A DNA stretch of 64,000 bases from Daphnia carinata (taxonomy: Eukaryota; Arthropoda; Branchiopoda; Diplostraca; Daphniidae). Both the position numbers and the translations under genes were made by a program. The notes below the pieces were generated by a model. It ran no database searches and was not told the DNA's origin. It worked only from the letters and a program-made list of their open reading frames with translations. The stretch covers positions 7,490,446 through 7,554,445 of the forward strand of contig NC_081338.1 of the NCBI RefSeq assembly GCF_022539665.2, written 5' to 3'. Every line of letters starts with the position of its first letter. Within the stretch, counting starts at the first letter, position 1. Positions 1-11,272 of the stretch are shown here, one piece after another.

Positions 1-1222
1 AGGGATGGTAAAAATTTGGTAGAAGAATGGAAGACAGCCCATCCGACTGGAAAATATGTGACCAGTCGCGATGAATTGCTTAATTTAGATGTGTCAGGAA
101 CTGATGCAGTATTCGGTAAACATTTGTCTAGGATAACATTCTTTGATTGAACAGATTGATTGATTTCTCATTTGTACGTAATTCAATGTTTCAGGTTTAT
201 TTAGCCCAGCTCATATGGAATACTTTCTGGAATCGAGCACAGCAAACAATCCGACTTTGGAACAAATGACACGAACAGCCATTCAAATGTTACAGAAGGA
301 GACCAATGGTTACATCCTTCTCGTCGAAGGTAAGTTCCGATAGCTCTCTAACACCTTCTCCCCCCCCCCCCCCCCCCAGTCCATTTCCCAATCTTTAATG
401 TTCGATTCTCTTTTCAGGTGGAAGGATCGATCAAGCGCATCACGACGGACGAGCTAAATTAGCCCTTGAGGAAGCTATCCAATTTGACTTGGCCGTTGCG
501 GCTGCATTGGAAATGACTAGCACGGACGACACGCTCATCATCGTTACCGCAGATCACTCACATACTTTCACCATCAACGGCTATCCCGATCGTGGCAACA
601 ATCTATTGGGTAAATATTAGAACAGGAGTGACGTATGATGACGATAAGCTTATGTAAACCACGTCAATACCTACGTAACCTATATAAAAGAGATAAAGAA
701 ACGGTTACATGTCAATATTAACCGAAATCAATTTGAAATTGTATAGGTTTGTCTGGTGATATGGGTGAGGATGACAAACCATACACAACATTGTCTTATG
801 CTAACGGCCCTGGTTACAACACCACATTTGCCAATGGAGAGCGCATTAATTTAACCAACGTCGACACAAGTATGCAATATACTTTCTAATGATTACTTTC
901 ATTGGAATGGGTTTATTTTAATTGATTCGCCTCTCCAGCCGCTGATTCATATCTTCAGCCGTCAGCCGTGCCCATTGGCTCTGAAACTCACGGTGGTGAT
1001 GACGTGGCCATATTCGCTATTGGTCCCCAGGCACACCTATTTCAGGGTGTCTACGAGCAACATTACATCGCCCACGTAATGGCATACGCAGCTTGCGTTG
1101 GAGACGGTCTCAAATTTTGCGATGCAAAGTCATCGTCAAGTCGTCACGGAGCTGGACCTTTGATGATGTTGGTGCAGTTTGTCCTTGTCTGGCTTGCAGG
1201 CCGTTTGCTGTTTCGTTTTTAA
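1..1222 (+). CDS. Alkaline phosphatase, C-terminal part (5' end outside window)
   Basis: Metal-dependent phosphomonoesterase of the tissue-nonspecific/intestinal alkaline phosphatase family, expected at the outer cell surface. Five exons are read: 1-115, 195-329, 418-609, 747-869 and 939-1222, all GT-AG with phases that close. Family hallmarks are visible: GGRIDQAHHDG (metal-binding Asp and His), TADHSHTF (the DHSH metal site) and SETHGGDDV (active-site His), followed by the typical HVMAYAACVG. The protein ends in a Ser-rich, small-residue stretch, then about 20 hydrophobic residues and RLLFRF, as expected for a GPI-attachment signal. The N-terminal half with the catalytic Ser lies upstream of base 1. 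The intron at 330-417 carries a run of about 17 C. The family assignment is firm; which paralogue it is cannot be told. Confidence 0.95.
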
Positions 1223-2014
1223 TCAACTAACGCATTGAAACGAAATTCGACTCGCAAAATCTATTAGGCTGTAAAGGGTGTTTTTAATATACAGAGGAAA
1301 TGCATAATCTCGGTTGAAATCGATTTGTTTTGCATGCGGGATTTATATTCCGCCTTCGAATGGCTTATTTTATCGAAACACATTAATAATGCAGTTCGTG
1401 ATTTTGCAGATTGCTAGCAACAGAACAGAGAGCTACACGCTATGCACTGCCTTTCGCCTGCGGGATTGGTGGATTATGCTAATAACGTAGTGCTATTAAT
1501 TCCCCATCCGCAGATGTCCATGCCAAATTAATCTATCAACCCATGAGGCATAAGAAATCATCAAGGATTTCTTCCGGTAGGCTTTCTTTTTTGGCTTTCT
1601 CCAATTTCCCACCATGTACTGCAATTTGTAAACAGCAGACTATATGCACGTTCCGTTCCTCATTGAGTTCTGTAGTCGCATTCCACGGAGCGCATCGAGC
1701 TACATTGTGATGGAATGAACTGGTTGCACTATACGAATTCTTTAACGTACATCCCGTTATGTAGACTTGACAAAGCTCTCTGCAATATTTCAAATGACCG
1801 ATGCGCCGTTATCTACCGACACCGGTAGCATACATCACAGCACAAACCCGCGACGTTTCCTCCCTTCTCTTTGCCACTCTTTTTTTTTCCCTCATTGCGG
1901 AACTTCTTCGAAAGAAATGGCTACATTAAAGTCAGAGATTGTTTCCGGAGCAACCTCAGTTGCCGGGTATCTCTTGCCTGTTAATGTCGTGGTTTGACGT
2001 AGAAAATCATCACA
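1223..2014. other. Intergenic, alkaline phosphatase 3' flank and lipocalin promoter
   Basis: No coding segment with plausible splice sites was seen. The short open frames overlap on both strands and resemble no family. The stretch should hold the alkaline phosphatase 3' UTR and the 5' flank of the lipocalin gene; no promoter element can be named. Confidence 0.5.
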
Positions 2015-3203
2015 ATGAAATTGCTTGTCGAGTTTGCTATATTGTCGTTGCTGTTTTGGATTGCCCGTCCAACATCTGGGCAAATTCTCCGCATAGGACA
2101 CTGCCCATCCTTTTCCGTTCTTAAGGATTTTGAAATGGACAAGGTAGGGCCTTTGATGAGGCTGTTGGTGGCCAGATGTGCCTGTAATAATAGAAGGACT
2201 TTTAACATTGGATTCGATTTAGTACTTGGGGACCTGGTACCAAATCGAACGCTACTTCTCCTTCCCCGGAATGGGCGGTAAATGTTGGACCCAAACTTAT
2301 TATCCGGATCCTGAAGTGGAAGGGCGCTACAAGTTGCGGATGGATTATCGCGATTTCGTGTGCGTGAGCCATATCGATATTATTAAATGATTGGGGACTC
2401 GGATCATTCATTGTTTTGTTGCACTTACTCTCTCTAGTACCTCTAGTTGCTTCCTAAAAGTGAACTGTGGATAGATAATGTAATAGACGAAGAGTTTGAC
2501 TTTTATCCCAATTTTCTCTCGTTTCTAGGGTGGAAAATAAAATGACGACTGAAATGGATATCTACCAAGATATGGCTGACGATCCAGCCACATTGACTAG
2601 CCAACTGTTCAGCATGCCATGTAAATTCGATTACTCTTTCTTTAAACTTAGAATTCTAATCTCGCATCATTTTCAATCTTTCACATTCTATTTTTCGGCA
2701 ATCTCCTACTGACTTGCATCGGTGTGCCTATCCAGTTACTGCGGACGACTATCAAGTGTTGAGTACCGATTACACAAACTATGCCGTAGAATATCGTTGC
2801 GAAGATCGTGGACTATTCCAGCGTCGAGGTAATTAAACTTAAACACACGCGACCAGTAGAATTACATTAGTCTATTTTTGCTATTCCACACGTCGAAGAG
2901 TCCTTGTGGTTACTCTCTAGATCACCGTTTCCGAAACCATGGATCATGAAAGAAGCCAGGAGTGTCGTTGCTAGTCTTGGCCTTAAAATGTCCAGCCTTC
3001 GACCAGTGACACAAGATTGTTATCTTCCTCATCGGGGTCTAATTCGGCCCCACTTGCAACATACAATCAACAGAAACAATTTCATTCAGATGTACTCTCG
3101 AGCACCTCCCAGTCAGAAGCATCATAAATTTATTGAACTTCCGAGACACCCCCATTTTGATGCTGCTCCAGCCCTCAGCGTGCCGGAACGATCTTCACTA
3201 TAA
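2015..3203 (+). CDS. Secreted lipocalin, apolipoprotein D/Lazarillo-like
   Basis: Small extracellular carrier of hydrophobic ligands. Five exons: 2015-2143, 2223-2359, 2529-2620, 2736-2828 and 2899-3203, giving 251 codons. The start is chosen at 2015 because it opens a signal peptide (MKLLVEFAILSLLFWIA) ending near TSG|Q. The lipocalin motif GTWYQIERY follows the CPSF segment, with KCWTQTYY after it. The second-half motif is YAVEYRCEDRG. The late LLSRSP and the final Cys of TQDC fit the apoD disulphide pattern. The donor at 2360 (GTGCGT) was preferred over 2358 and 2364 because only it keeps the frame. The tail after the last Cys is about 40 residues longer than in typical apoD. Family is secure; ligand unknown. 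Confidence 0.88.
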
Positions 3204-4314
3204 GAATAACGATATCCAGGTCATCAACCAACATAACCAACTACCGTTTTGATTTCATTATCACCATCATCTCATTATTATTTTTTTTTTTCTTACTATT
3301 TTTTCCGTTGTAGATTTTGTTATTCGTTGATTCATCAGAGGCTATGCAAAACACTCCTATTTAACTATCGATTTGGTGCATTATGAACCTTCATTGCAAG
3401 TAGACAAACAGCATTATTTGTGTCAGTGTAGTAAGGCATCGGTCGTACAATTATATTTGAATATTTGTTGTTAAACTCTTTTTAAACGTCAGCCATTCGT
3501 AACGGATAAAAAAATGGTCCAAAGCGAAACGATTAGACGATGCAGACCGTGGACTTGTCGCAAACGGCCACTGATTTCGGGTGACAAGAAAAAGAGCTTT
3601 GTGGCCAACGGTAATGAACGTTAATTGTCGCGTTTGTGAGGTGCAAAGTCTAGCGGTAACTTGGCCTATTGGCTGCAAGGATTCGCGGTTTAGCGGGGAA
3701 TTGCGTAACAAAATGAACACAATAAAAAGAAAAGGAAAAGATTTCAAAAGAAATTTTCTGGTCGGTAATTTCATACTTAGTTTGGCTTAAAGCGTTCAGC
3801 CCTCAGTTAAACGCTCTACTTCCGTTGGTAAAGATCTGCCCTAAATCTGCGACAGTTGAGAATGTTTTACGCGTTTACCTAACACTTCATATTGCAGTAC
3901 TAAAATTAACGTTCGCATTATAATAGTAGAAATGGTAGAGGGATGCACTTTTTTCTATTTCACACCAATAGAATAATGGTGTAACAAACAGCGACACGAA
4001 ATTTTATACTAAGACAAGGATAATGTGACTAGATTGTTGTGTACTCTTTGTATGAAAACAGAGACTGGGATTATACTAATACAGGGACAATCATTTGTGA
4101 AAACACATAATGTTTCTAGCTAAATTTTCTAAAAATCAAAAAGGATTGTTTCTTCAGAGTATTCCTTCTGCAAGACATTTAAACATATAGCTTCTAACGT
4201 ACAACTAAAAGTGTGGGCACGAAAATCTCTTTGTGTAACACGGAAATTTTTCCCCACATTGATGATGATAAGCTCCGCATATCAAATTGCAGCCGGTGGG
4301 TCTGATGTGGGCGA
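3204..4314. other. Intergenic, convergent 3' flanks
   Basis: AT-rich stretch between the 3' ends of the lipocalin (+) and the ionotropic receptor (-). It should contain both 3' UTRs. Open frames here are short, overlap on both strands and show no family signature. Confidence 0.5.
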
Positions 4315-6568
4315 TTATCGACGCCGGAATATGAATTCTCCGACGAAGCTTAAGACTGATAAACCATATCCAAATCCCAGTGCGAGAAAAGCTCCGCTCA
4401 GACCTCCAAGTGTGACACGTTGTTTCTCAGAAGCGATGTCACGTATTGGATTCAAGCATCGAGACGCATCAACCGAATTGCGAGCGAACCATAAATCAAC
4501 GAATCCAGCTTCGTGAGCCTTTAGCATTCTGCAGAGTTCAAAACGTACAGACACAATAAAGGATTTAAGAAAATTTTCATCAAGTAGCTGAAATGGTATG
4601 GAAATCAACTTGCCCTCTGTTGTAGTATTCGACGTCCGCTTGCTTCGAAATGGCAAGACCCGCTCCGAAACTAAAGAAAAGTTGCTTTGCGATCGTGAAA
4701 TCACAGCGGCCAGTGTTTTTCAGGTCTTCTCCAACATAATTTCTTATCGTTCTGTATTCCTAAAATTATAGCAAAATAAAAATGCGTTACACCACCTATG
4801 GAATGATAAACTTAAATGTCGATGCATTTTTACTTGTACGTAAGCGCTGGATCCCTTTCTAACTCTATCCATACACTGCGACGTCTCGCTGCAACGCAGA
4901 CCAGGTTCGTTTCTCAATTGATCTCCCAGATACTTGAAAATGCCATCTTCAGCGTTCTTCATTGGTGAGAAGGTAAAACCGTTAATCATCTATTTAAATT
5001 AATCTGCTGTGTATAGATAAATAGTTGCATAGTTCAAATTTTCTTTCGCTTTGTAAAAACAAATTGCCTTTCGCAGTTGTCGCAATCATTCTAGAGCTAA
5101 TACAAAATGTTATGCGTTTACCGTAAACAGAAGATCGGGTGACCATCCACGATTGACTGTGATTTTGATTTTAGGATTTTTCGGCATGTCATATAAAGAT
5201 TGAATCATGGGTTTGTAATTAGGTGACGTCACGAATGAAATCAGGACGCTACTGTAAGCTGTCACTAGAACGAAACAGGCCGTGCACCAAGCCCCGGCCA
5301 GGAAACGAATCGTCAGTTTCTGGTCACGGCTTGTTCCACCTTGAGCTAGCAAACCTATGAGGGGTTTACGCGAAAGTTGTAAAATGATCAGTCTCTGCGT
5401 AATGCTTTTTCAAAATGTTACCTTGTGATAGAATAACACCAAAAACGTATTGGAAGGCTCGTCCGATATCTTCAAATAATTTGCCGTTAGTTAGTTTAGT
5501 TTTAGTTGTTTTATTTGTCAGGTAATCTTTAATGCAATGGCTGATGCCATAGAGGCATAATATTGTCATTCCCATAGAGACTGCCAGAAAAATCCAGATC
5601 TATAAGCCACAAAAAATAAATAAATAGTCAAAAATATTATGCAAGTGCCCGACCTTTCTAATGCGCATAGAGTTTCGTACTCATACCTGTCCCTGGAATG
5701 GCTTCCAGACAGCCATGATATCAACCTCGGAACTCGGATACGGTATGACGAGACCAAATTGACCAATAACAAACGGATAAGGGAAATTGAGCTTCTGAAA
5801 ACGGCTTGCTGTTATAACGATCCCTCCCAGGATGACATCAGCTCTCTGAAGACAAAAAAGGAATATAATAATTAAACGTTATGCCGTATTTGTTCTGCTT
5901 GCTGTCCCGATTGTGTTCTCGAGGCCTTTCCGGATGGGTTTCCCTTCTTATCTATTGATTTATTAAGAAATGAATTATCAATATAATTATTACCCCTTCC
6001 AAGATGTAGCTCATCAGACCTTTTCCGGCAGCATTGTTCTCGACGCTGTAAATATTGTCTGGTATAATTTCGTACCTGATTAAATTGCACTCAGTTTCAA
6101 GTTCACACCAGTTATGATTTGGCTAAGGGGAATCCCTAATATATAAACATACCTAAAATCCATTGTGTGAGATAGCCATTCTAAAACGGACATGGCGATC
6201 CCGCCGAGATTGGTAATATGGCCACTCGAATTTCTTGTAACGATAAGTACCGGAGGTAGCTGAAAGAGATAAAAATTATCTTAGAAAAAAAAATAGAAAC
6301 AAATACTAATGGCATTCTTTTGTGAAGTGATAAAAGCCCCTATCACGATTTGGAGACTAACGTGGAGAATCACAAAGCGCAGGTAAGCGCTGTTATTGTT
6401 AGTAGATCCGCCACGTAATTGGACGCCTCTTTCTGCTTCATAGCCGCTGCAAATCTGATGATTGCACACAAGCAATGATAGAAAAATGACCGATATGGTG
6501 GATAAAGTGGAATGACGGCCAGGGCTTGTTGCTAATGGTTGCATGCGGCTGATCATCCTAGATATCAT
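4315..6568 (-). CDS. Ionotropic glutamate-receptor-like protein, divergent IR family
   Basis: Ligand-gated cation channel subunit of the arthropod IR branch, likely chemosensory. Nine exons on the minus strand: 6362-6568, 6153-6259, 5994-6075, 5687-5845, 5422-5599, 5122-5354, 4834-4989, 4634-4759 and 4315-4587, giving 506 residues. A hydrophobic leader near residues 24-36 precedes the S1 ligand-binding half (LPPVLIVTRNSSGH, then ADVILGGIVITASRF with the Arg at the alpha-carboxylate position). M1 is IWIFLAVSMGMTILCLYG. M3 is CFVLVTAYSSVLISFVTSP. S2 has a CDFTIAKQ segment and M4 is the Leu/Gly/Phe-rich segment near the C-terminus. There is no amino-terminal domain, as in most divergent IRs. The SYTANLAAF core of M3 is replaced by AYSSVLISF. 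The intron at 4588-4633 is only 46 nt and is needed to join the frames. Family firm, ligand unknown. Confidence 0.88.
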
Positions 6569-8133
6569 GATGCAAAGTACCTTGAAAATAAAATGTACGT
6601 GTTATATTATTGCAAAAGCGGAATTTAAATTTGGCACAGCATTAAGGTCACCTGCAGATCAAAATTCCAAATTTGGCTGTTTGATTTCGCTAATCAAGAG
6701 CGCGTTCGGATCTGTTGATCTTGTCCGGACGATGAAAAAGTACAGCTATCGTCAACGAGATCTCGACCTCCAATAGAAATGAAAATTCGCTTATCTGTTG
6801 TGTTATTATAGCACTTTCTACAGAAAAGCTAGAAAGGAAAAAAGAAACAAAATCAGAACTTCACTCAATGTCCAAAAGTGACATGAAATCGAGAGTGGGC
6901 ATCGTACGTTTGCGATATCATTCAACTTTGCTAGCAGTACAAAAACGCCAAAATACGAATCAATCCATTAAAAAGAGAGGTGATCCAGTATAACCCCCAA
7001 AAAAAAGAACTGAAACTACATCTTTCTTTCTGATATCTTTCGCATTTGTGCATTACATGATTGACAGGTACGCCTGTCATAGTTTTTCCATACGTGTGTC
7101 TGTTGAAATCGAATGCGTTTCTTGTGCCACAAATCCACGCGTAGAAACTGCGTGATAGTTTTCGGCCAAATGTAGCAATAATGCCAACTACGTTTTGAAG
7201 TTCGACATTGAAAGCTATGATGATGACGTTTCTATGAACAACTGAACGAAAAGACTCGACGTTGACTGTCCAGAATCGGTTCCACATTCAAGGACATGAC
7301 GCTAAATTCTAGATGACCAAGTTAATCATAATCGCGTGATTGAAAAGGGAGCACAATTTTATCATTACAAATCATCCAAGAAATTGGACATGGAGCAACG
7401 TGCTCCAAACTATCAAATTTGCCCGGGTTTCAAAATGGGACTCTTGGTCGTGAACTAGTAGGGGTAGAAAGTTGCTAGTCACGGCTTTCGTTCAATCCCG
7501 CTTAACTGGCTATGATTGCGCAAGTCCCCGACTTGCATGTATCTCCCTGCATCATCCAAGATTCCCTTTCTTCGAATTCCACGCATTTCTTGTGCTAATT
7601 ACGGTACCAACATGATTAGCTACATGTTTTTTACAAGTCTGATGTTCGTCTATAATTATACAACACACTATCCAGAACAACTATACCACCCCTTGAACGA
7701 AGGTCGTCTATTCCGAGAAAATCGTGAGGACGGACAATTGCCTTCCCCTCTCGTGACTTTCGTTAGAAGAAACGATCACGACTGATTGCAAACCTGAACT
7801 TGTCTATCGCTTTAGCAACCAACGACGCTGACGGTTATAATACGTCTCAAATTACACGACATAGCCTTAGACTGTAACACAAGGGAATGTTAATGAACAC
7901 ACGTAGAAGCATAGTTGTCTTATTAATGTCCAAGGTAAAAAACAATTTGTTAAAAGAACTCTATAACTTAAATCTAGGTTATACGTGTTTGACATAAAAT
8001 ATCTCTACTCTATTAAACTGCTTAAAAAGGGTGGGCATCATCATATAAGCCGACGGACAGGGATAGCGAGTGCTTTGCAAAATAATATAGACTAAATATC
8101 TTTAAAAAAAAATTTAAATAGCATGACAACACA
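6569..8133. other. Intergenic, 5' flank of the ionotropic receptor
   Basis: No supported gene. Open frames are short and lack splice context or family motifs. A T-arm-like stretch (TTCAATCCCGC near 7492) hints at a decayed tRNA-derived element, but no cloverleaf can be drawn. Confidence 0.4.
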
Positions 8134-8196
8134 TATTCGAACCCGTGAAATTAGCATATCAGCCACGAACTATGCCACAGCGCCATAGTTCATTCA
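8134..8196 (-). repeat. tRNA-like sequence (SINE head), minus strand
   Basis: Read on the minus strand, a D-arm/A-box-like GGCGCTGTGGCATAGTT is followed about 30 nt later by a B-box-like CACGGGTTCGAAT. This is the spacing of an internal RNA polymerase III promoter. The acceptor and anticodon stems do not pair properly, so it is not a functional tRNA. An A/T-rich tail follows on the minus strand (near 8100-8120), as in tRNA-derived SINEs. Confidence 0.5.
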
Positions 8197-8254
8197 ATAA
8201 ATATATACATAAGCTACCTATTTGAATGAGGGACACACAAAGCTAGTTTCGATT

Positions 8255-8326
8255 GTGATGTGCGGTGGCTATCACCCTCGCTTTGTAATCTGTCGGTCAC
8301 GGGTTCAACTCCCGCCACCTCCAATT
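8255..8326 (+). repeat. tRNA-like sequence (SINE head or tRNA-Thr pseudogene), plus strand
   Basis: The segment GGTCACGGGTTCAACTC with flanking CCGCCACCTCC is a near-perfect T-arm plus 3' acceptor strand. CTCGCTTTGTAATC resembles an anticodon arm with a TGT (Thr) anticodon. The 5' acceptor and D arm are degraded, so this is read as a tRNA-derived repeat or pseudogene, not a working tRNA. Confidence 0.5.
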
Positions 8327-11272
8327 TCCAAGCCGTCCCTTTCCTCCATGCTCTCCTCCCTACCACCCCACCATATAATCATTCAAGATTAGCAAGATTC
8401 TTCATCGGATTACGCAGTAGTCAACATCCTCATCGCTTCGGACATCATCTACATCAAAGGACAACGTTGGATACGCCTTCAAGAAAGAGAAGAGCCATGC
8501 CTACTATAAAGGGGCTAAGAATGAAGAACAAGAAAAAAAATCGACCTGTAGTACTGTTCACTACATGTTGAAGATCGACCCACAAATTGAGGTAGAGAAA
8601 AGGTAATCGTAACTCGTAGGTTGTTCGTAACTCTCCCCATGGTCACTAGGTTCATGGATGCAGGCAGCTAATCATCGGGATATCGATACCGTTTTTGTTT
8701 TCCTTACTGTGTCTAGCTCGTCTGTAGTTTAGCTAGTAAACCATAATATTATAAATGCCAAGAGCGCTATTGTGATTCCACTGTGAATGACTCTACGAGG
8801 TAAATTACTGAAACCAAATGAATACTATTCAGTTTTAAACAAATCAAAAGAAAGAGAGAAAAACGAACGTGATTGGTGCTATACGCAGAGTTTCACGAGA
8901 CCCTCTTTCTGTTTGTTTCCTTTTCTCCAGTTGGGCATATGTTAAAACGCCAACATGTCATGCGTGGGACGAATCGTATCGTTTGCTGTTTCGCTGAACG
9001 ATATCTTCCCCTATAGTCGACAACTAGAACTACCGTGGCTTTTTAAGTCACGCAAGTATAAGATCAAGGGAAAATGCGTTCGGGCGCCACGGAAGGTTTC
9101 CCGGAGAATGCGACAGCTTTCACTCGACCTCATTGACAAAACAGAATTTATTCAAACAACAAAAAATAATAAAGTATATGCAAACCCAAAACGAAAAGGA
9201 ATTTCTTTTGTTGTCCTCGGACATAGGGAAACTGAACGCAAAGACTGAAAGCAAAACTATCGCCCAATGCCTGAGGTTTTCTCTTTTCGCAAAAAGAAAA
9301 AAGTTTAATGAACGACTCACGAACTCTATTTTTCACGCTTTGATAACCTAATTAGTCGGTGTGCTCGCGATCGGGTTGGCCAGTTGACATCGGTGTACTC
9401 GCAATCAATTTGATGACCATCAGATTAACGCGTTTGAGCTTTCTCTAATTCTGCACTCGCTGCGATAAATGCATCCAGAAATTGCTCATTCCTGTTTACT
9501 CATTTTGGCCAGAAAGATTCCAATGAAATGAATTTAAAATTCACTGTCCACAGCTCCCGGATGTCTTACTCTTAAAACGACCTTTCTTTTTTCTTGAAAA
9601 AAAAAGGTAGTTGATATTCTTGGCACTTGACAAATCTGTTGGCTTTCTTTCTTTTTTCGAGCTCTTTTTTTGGCAGCTGATGGAAGAAATCCGATGTATT
9701 GAGAACGAGGCTTTGTCCCGACAAGCGTGAAGCGATAGGCCGGCCTTTATAGCCATTTTCTTCGTTGTTCAGTTTTTCTTGTCACGCGTTCATGACACAG
9801 CGATACGTGCACTTTCTCATCCGCAATTCAGGCAAGAAAAAACATCTGCAGTTGAATCTCTGGCGAACCGATTTCCACCGTGACACATATATTTCGGTCC
9901 GTAGACCTTGTACAATGTCGTACACACACAGACCGACGACAGCGGACGTGAAACGTCAACTGGTAGCACACTTCTCACGCTGGTGACGTGAACAATCAAA
10001 CGTTTAATTGGCAAGCAGATGCATATACGATCACTCAGTTCAACGAAAGAGAGAATTCCTGGAACTTCCGGAGAGAAACCAGAAGTGAAAGAAAAACGAG
10101 AACTTATTGATGTTGACAAGTAGAGGTTGATGATGAATGAATGCGAAACATTCCCACACGAACGAACCATTGGCTTCCGTTGGTGAAAGAATGAGGTGTT
10201 CCAGGCGAGGGAAGCTTTTGAACCTGAGATTCGTCTCACGAGTGCAATTTGTTTTGTTAACGACTTCGATGCAAATTCCATCGTTTGTTCTGTTTTTTTT
10301 TTTTCATGAAAAATCTAGTTGCTGGAACTAGAAAGTTATTTTGGAACGGGTTCAGAATTGCTTTTTGCACACGTCTTAGGAGGGAGAAGAAGACGAATGA
10401 TGTCAATCTTCATTGCACGTTCCTAGAAAACAAACAAAACAATTATCTTGATGTACATCAGTTAATGTTTTTTCGTTGTACGTCATAAATCTATCGGCTC
10501 CTGTTCATAAATTGCACTCACCTTTCAAACAGTTGAGAAATTGGTTAAACAACAGCAGCGCAATTCTGTTCTGTGGGACATTGAGGTTAGTTTAATTGCG
10601 TTTTTTCATGAGGATCATCCTTCATTGCGCGAAGTCTGCGGTAGCGCTGAAGTGCGTGACCTTCTCATACCTATGAAAAAAGAGCTCTAGGAAAGACCCT
10701 GCAGGTCACTGGGAAGAGCAAAAGGACGTGACACGTGCACTTGACTAATGTATGAACGATACTGTGCAGCTTGCAAATGACTTGACGCAAGACGCGCATT
10801 GCTTCATTCATGAGACAAAGAACGATATGAATGACAATTGCCATAACCTTCCATTCCGAAGAATGGAACCTTGACTATTAACTTAGCATTTCAAATCAAT
10901 CGGAATCATTAGGTAAACGTTAGCCCTGACACGATTTTTAAGGGGGAAAAAAATTAAAAATTTTGGGACGTGAATTTCTCCCCCCCCCCTCTCATTCAAG
11001 TCACGCATCGTTTCGATATAATGCCTCATGCCGCAATAATTGCCACAGCTGTTGAGCGAACCGTGTCAAAAGTCATTGGCTAAATGTTAATTATTCTTTT
11101 TTTTTGTGGTGATCCAAGTTGCTTAATATATATTTTGTCGAATATGGTACAAGTGTAGGTAGGGTCAAACTTATGTTTTATATATAATATATAAGCTCCA
11201 CGTAGCAAATATTACAAGAAGGGGGTCCATTGTTAATTGGGAGGAATGATCTAGAATAGAAAAATTGTCTCG
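8327..11272. other. Intergenic, no supported gene
   Basis: About 2.9 kb with short overlapping open frames on both strands, A/T homopolymers and a C tract near 10980. No reading frame combines a start, plausible splice sites and a recognisable motif. The 3' UTR of the RhoGEF should occupy the right end. Confidence 0.5.

Noticed and set aside
7430-7520. Possible tRNA gene (TTCAATCCC T-arm-like)
   Set aside because: No matching acceptor, D or anticodon stems.
9541-10281. Overlapping open frames on both strands (up to 154 codons)
   Set aside because: No domain, no signal for splicing, and equal coding look on both strands; treated as chance.
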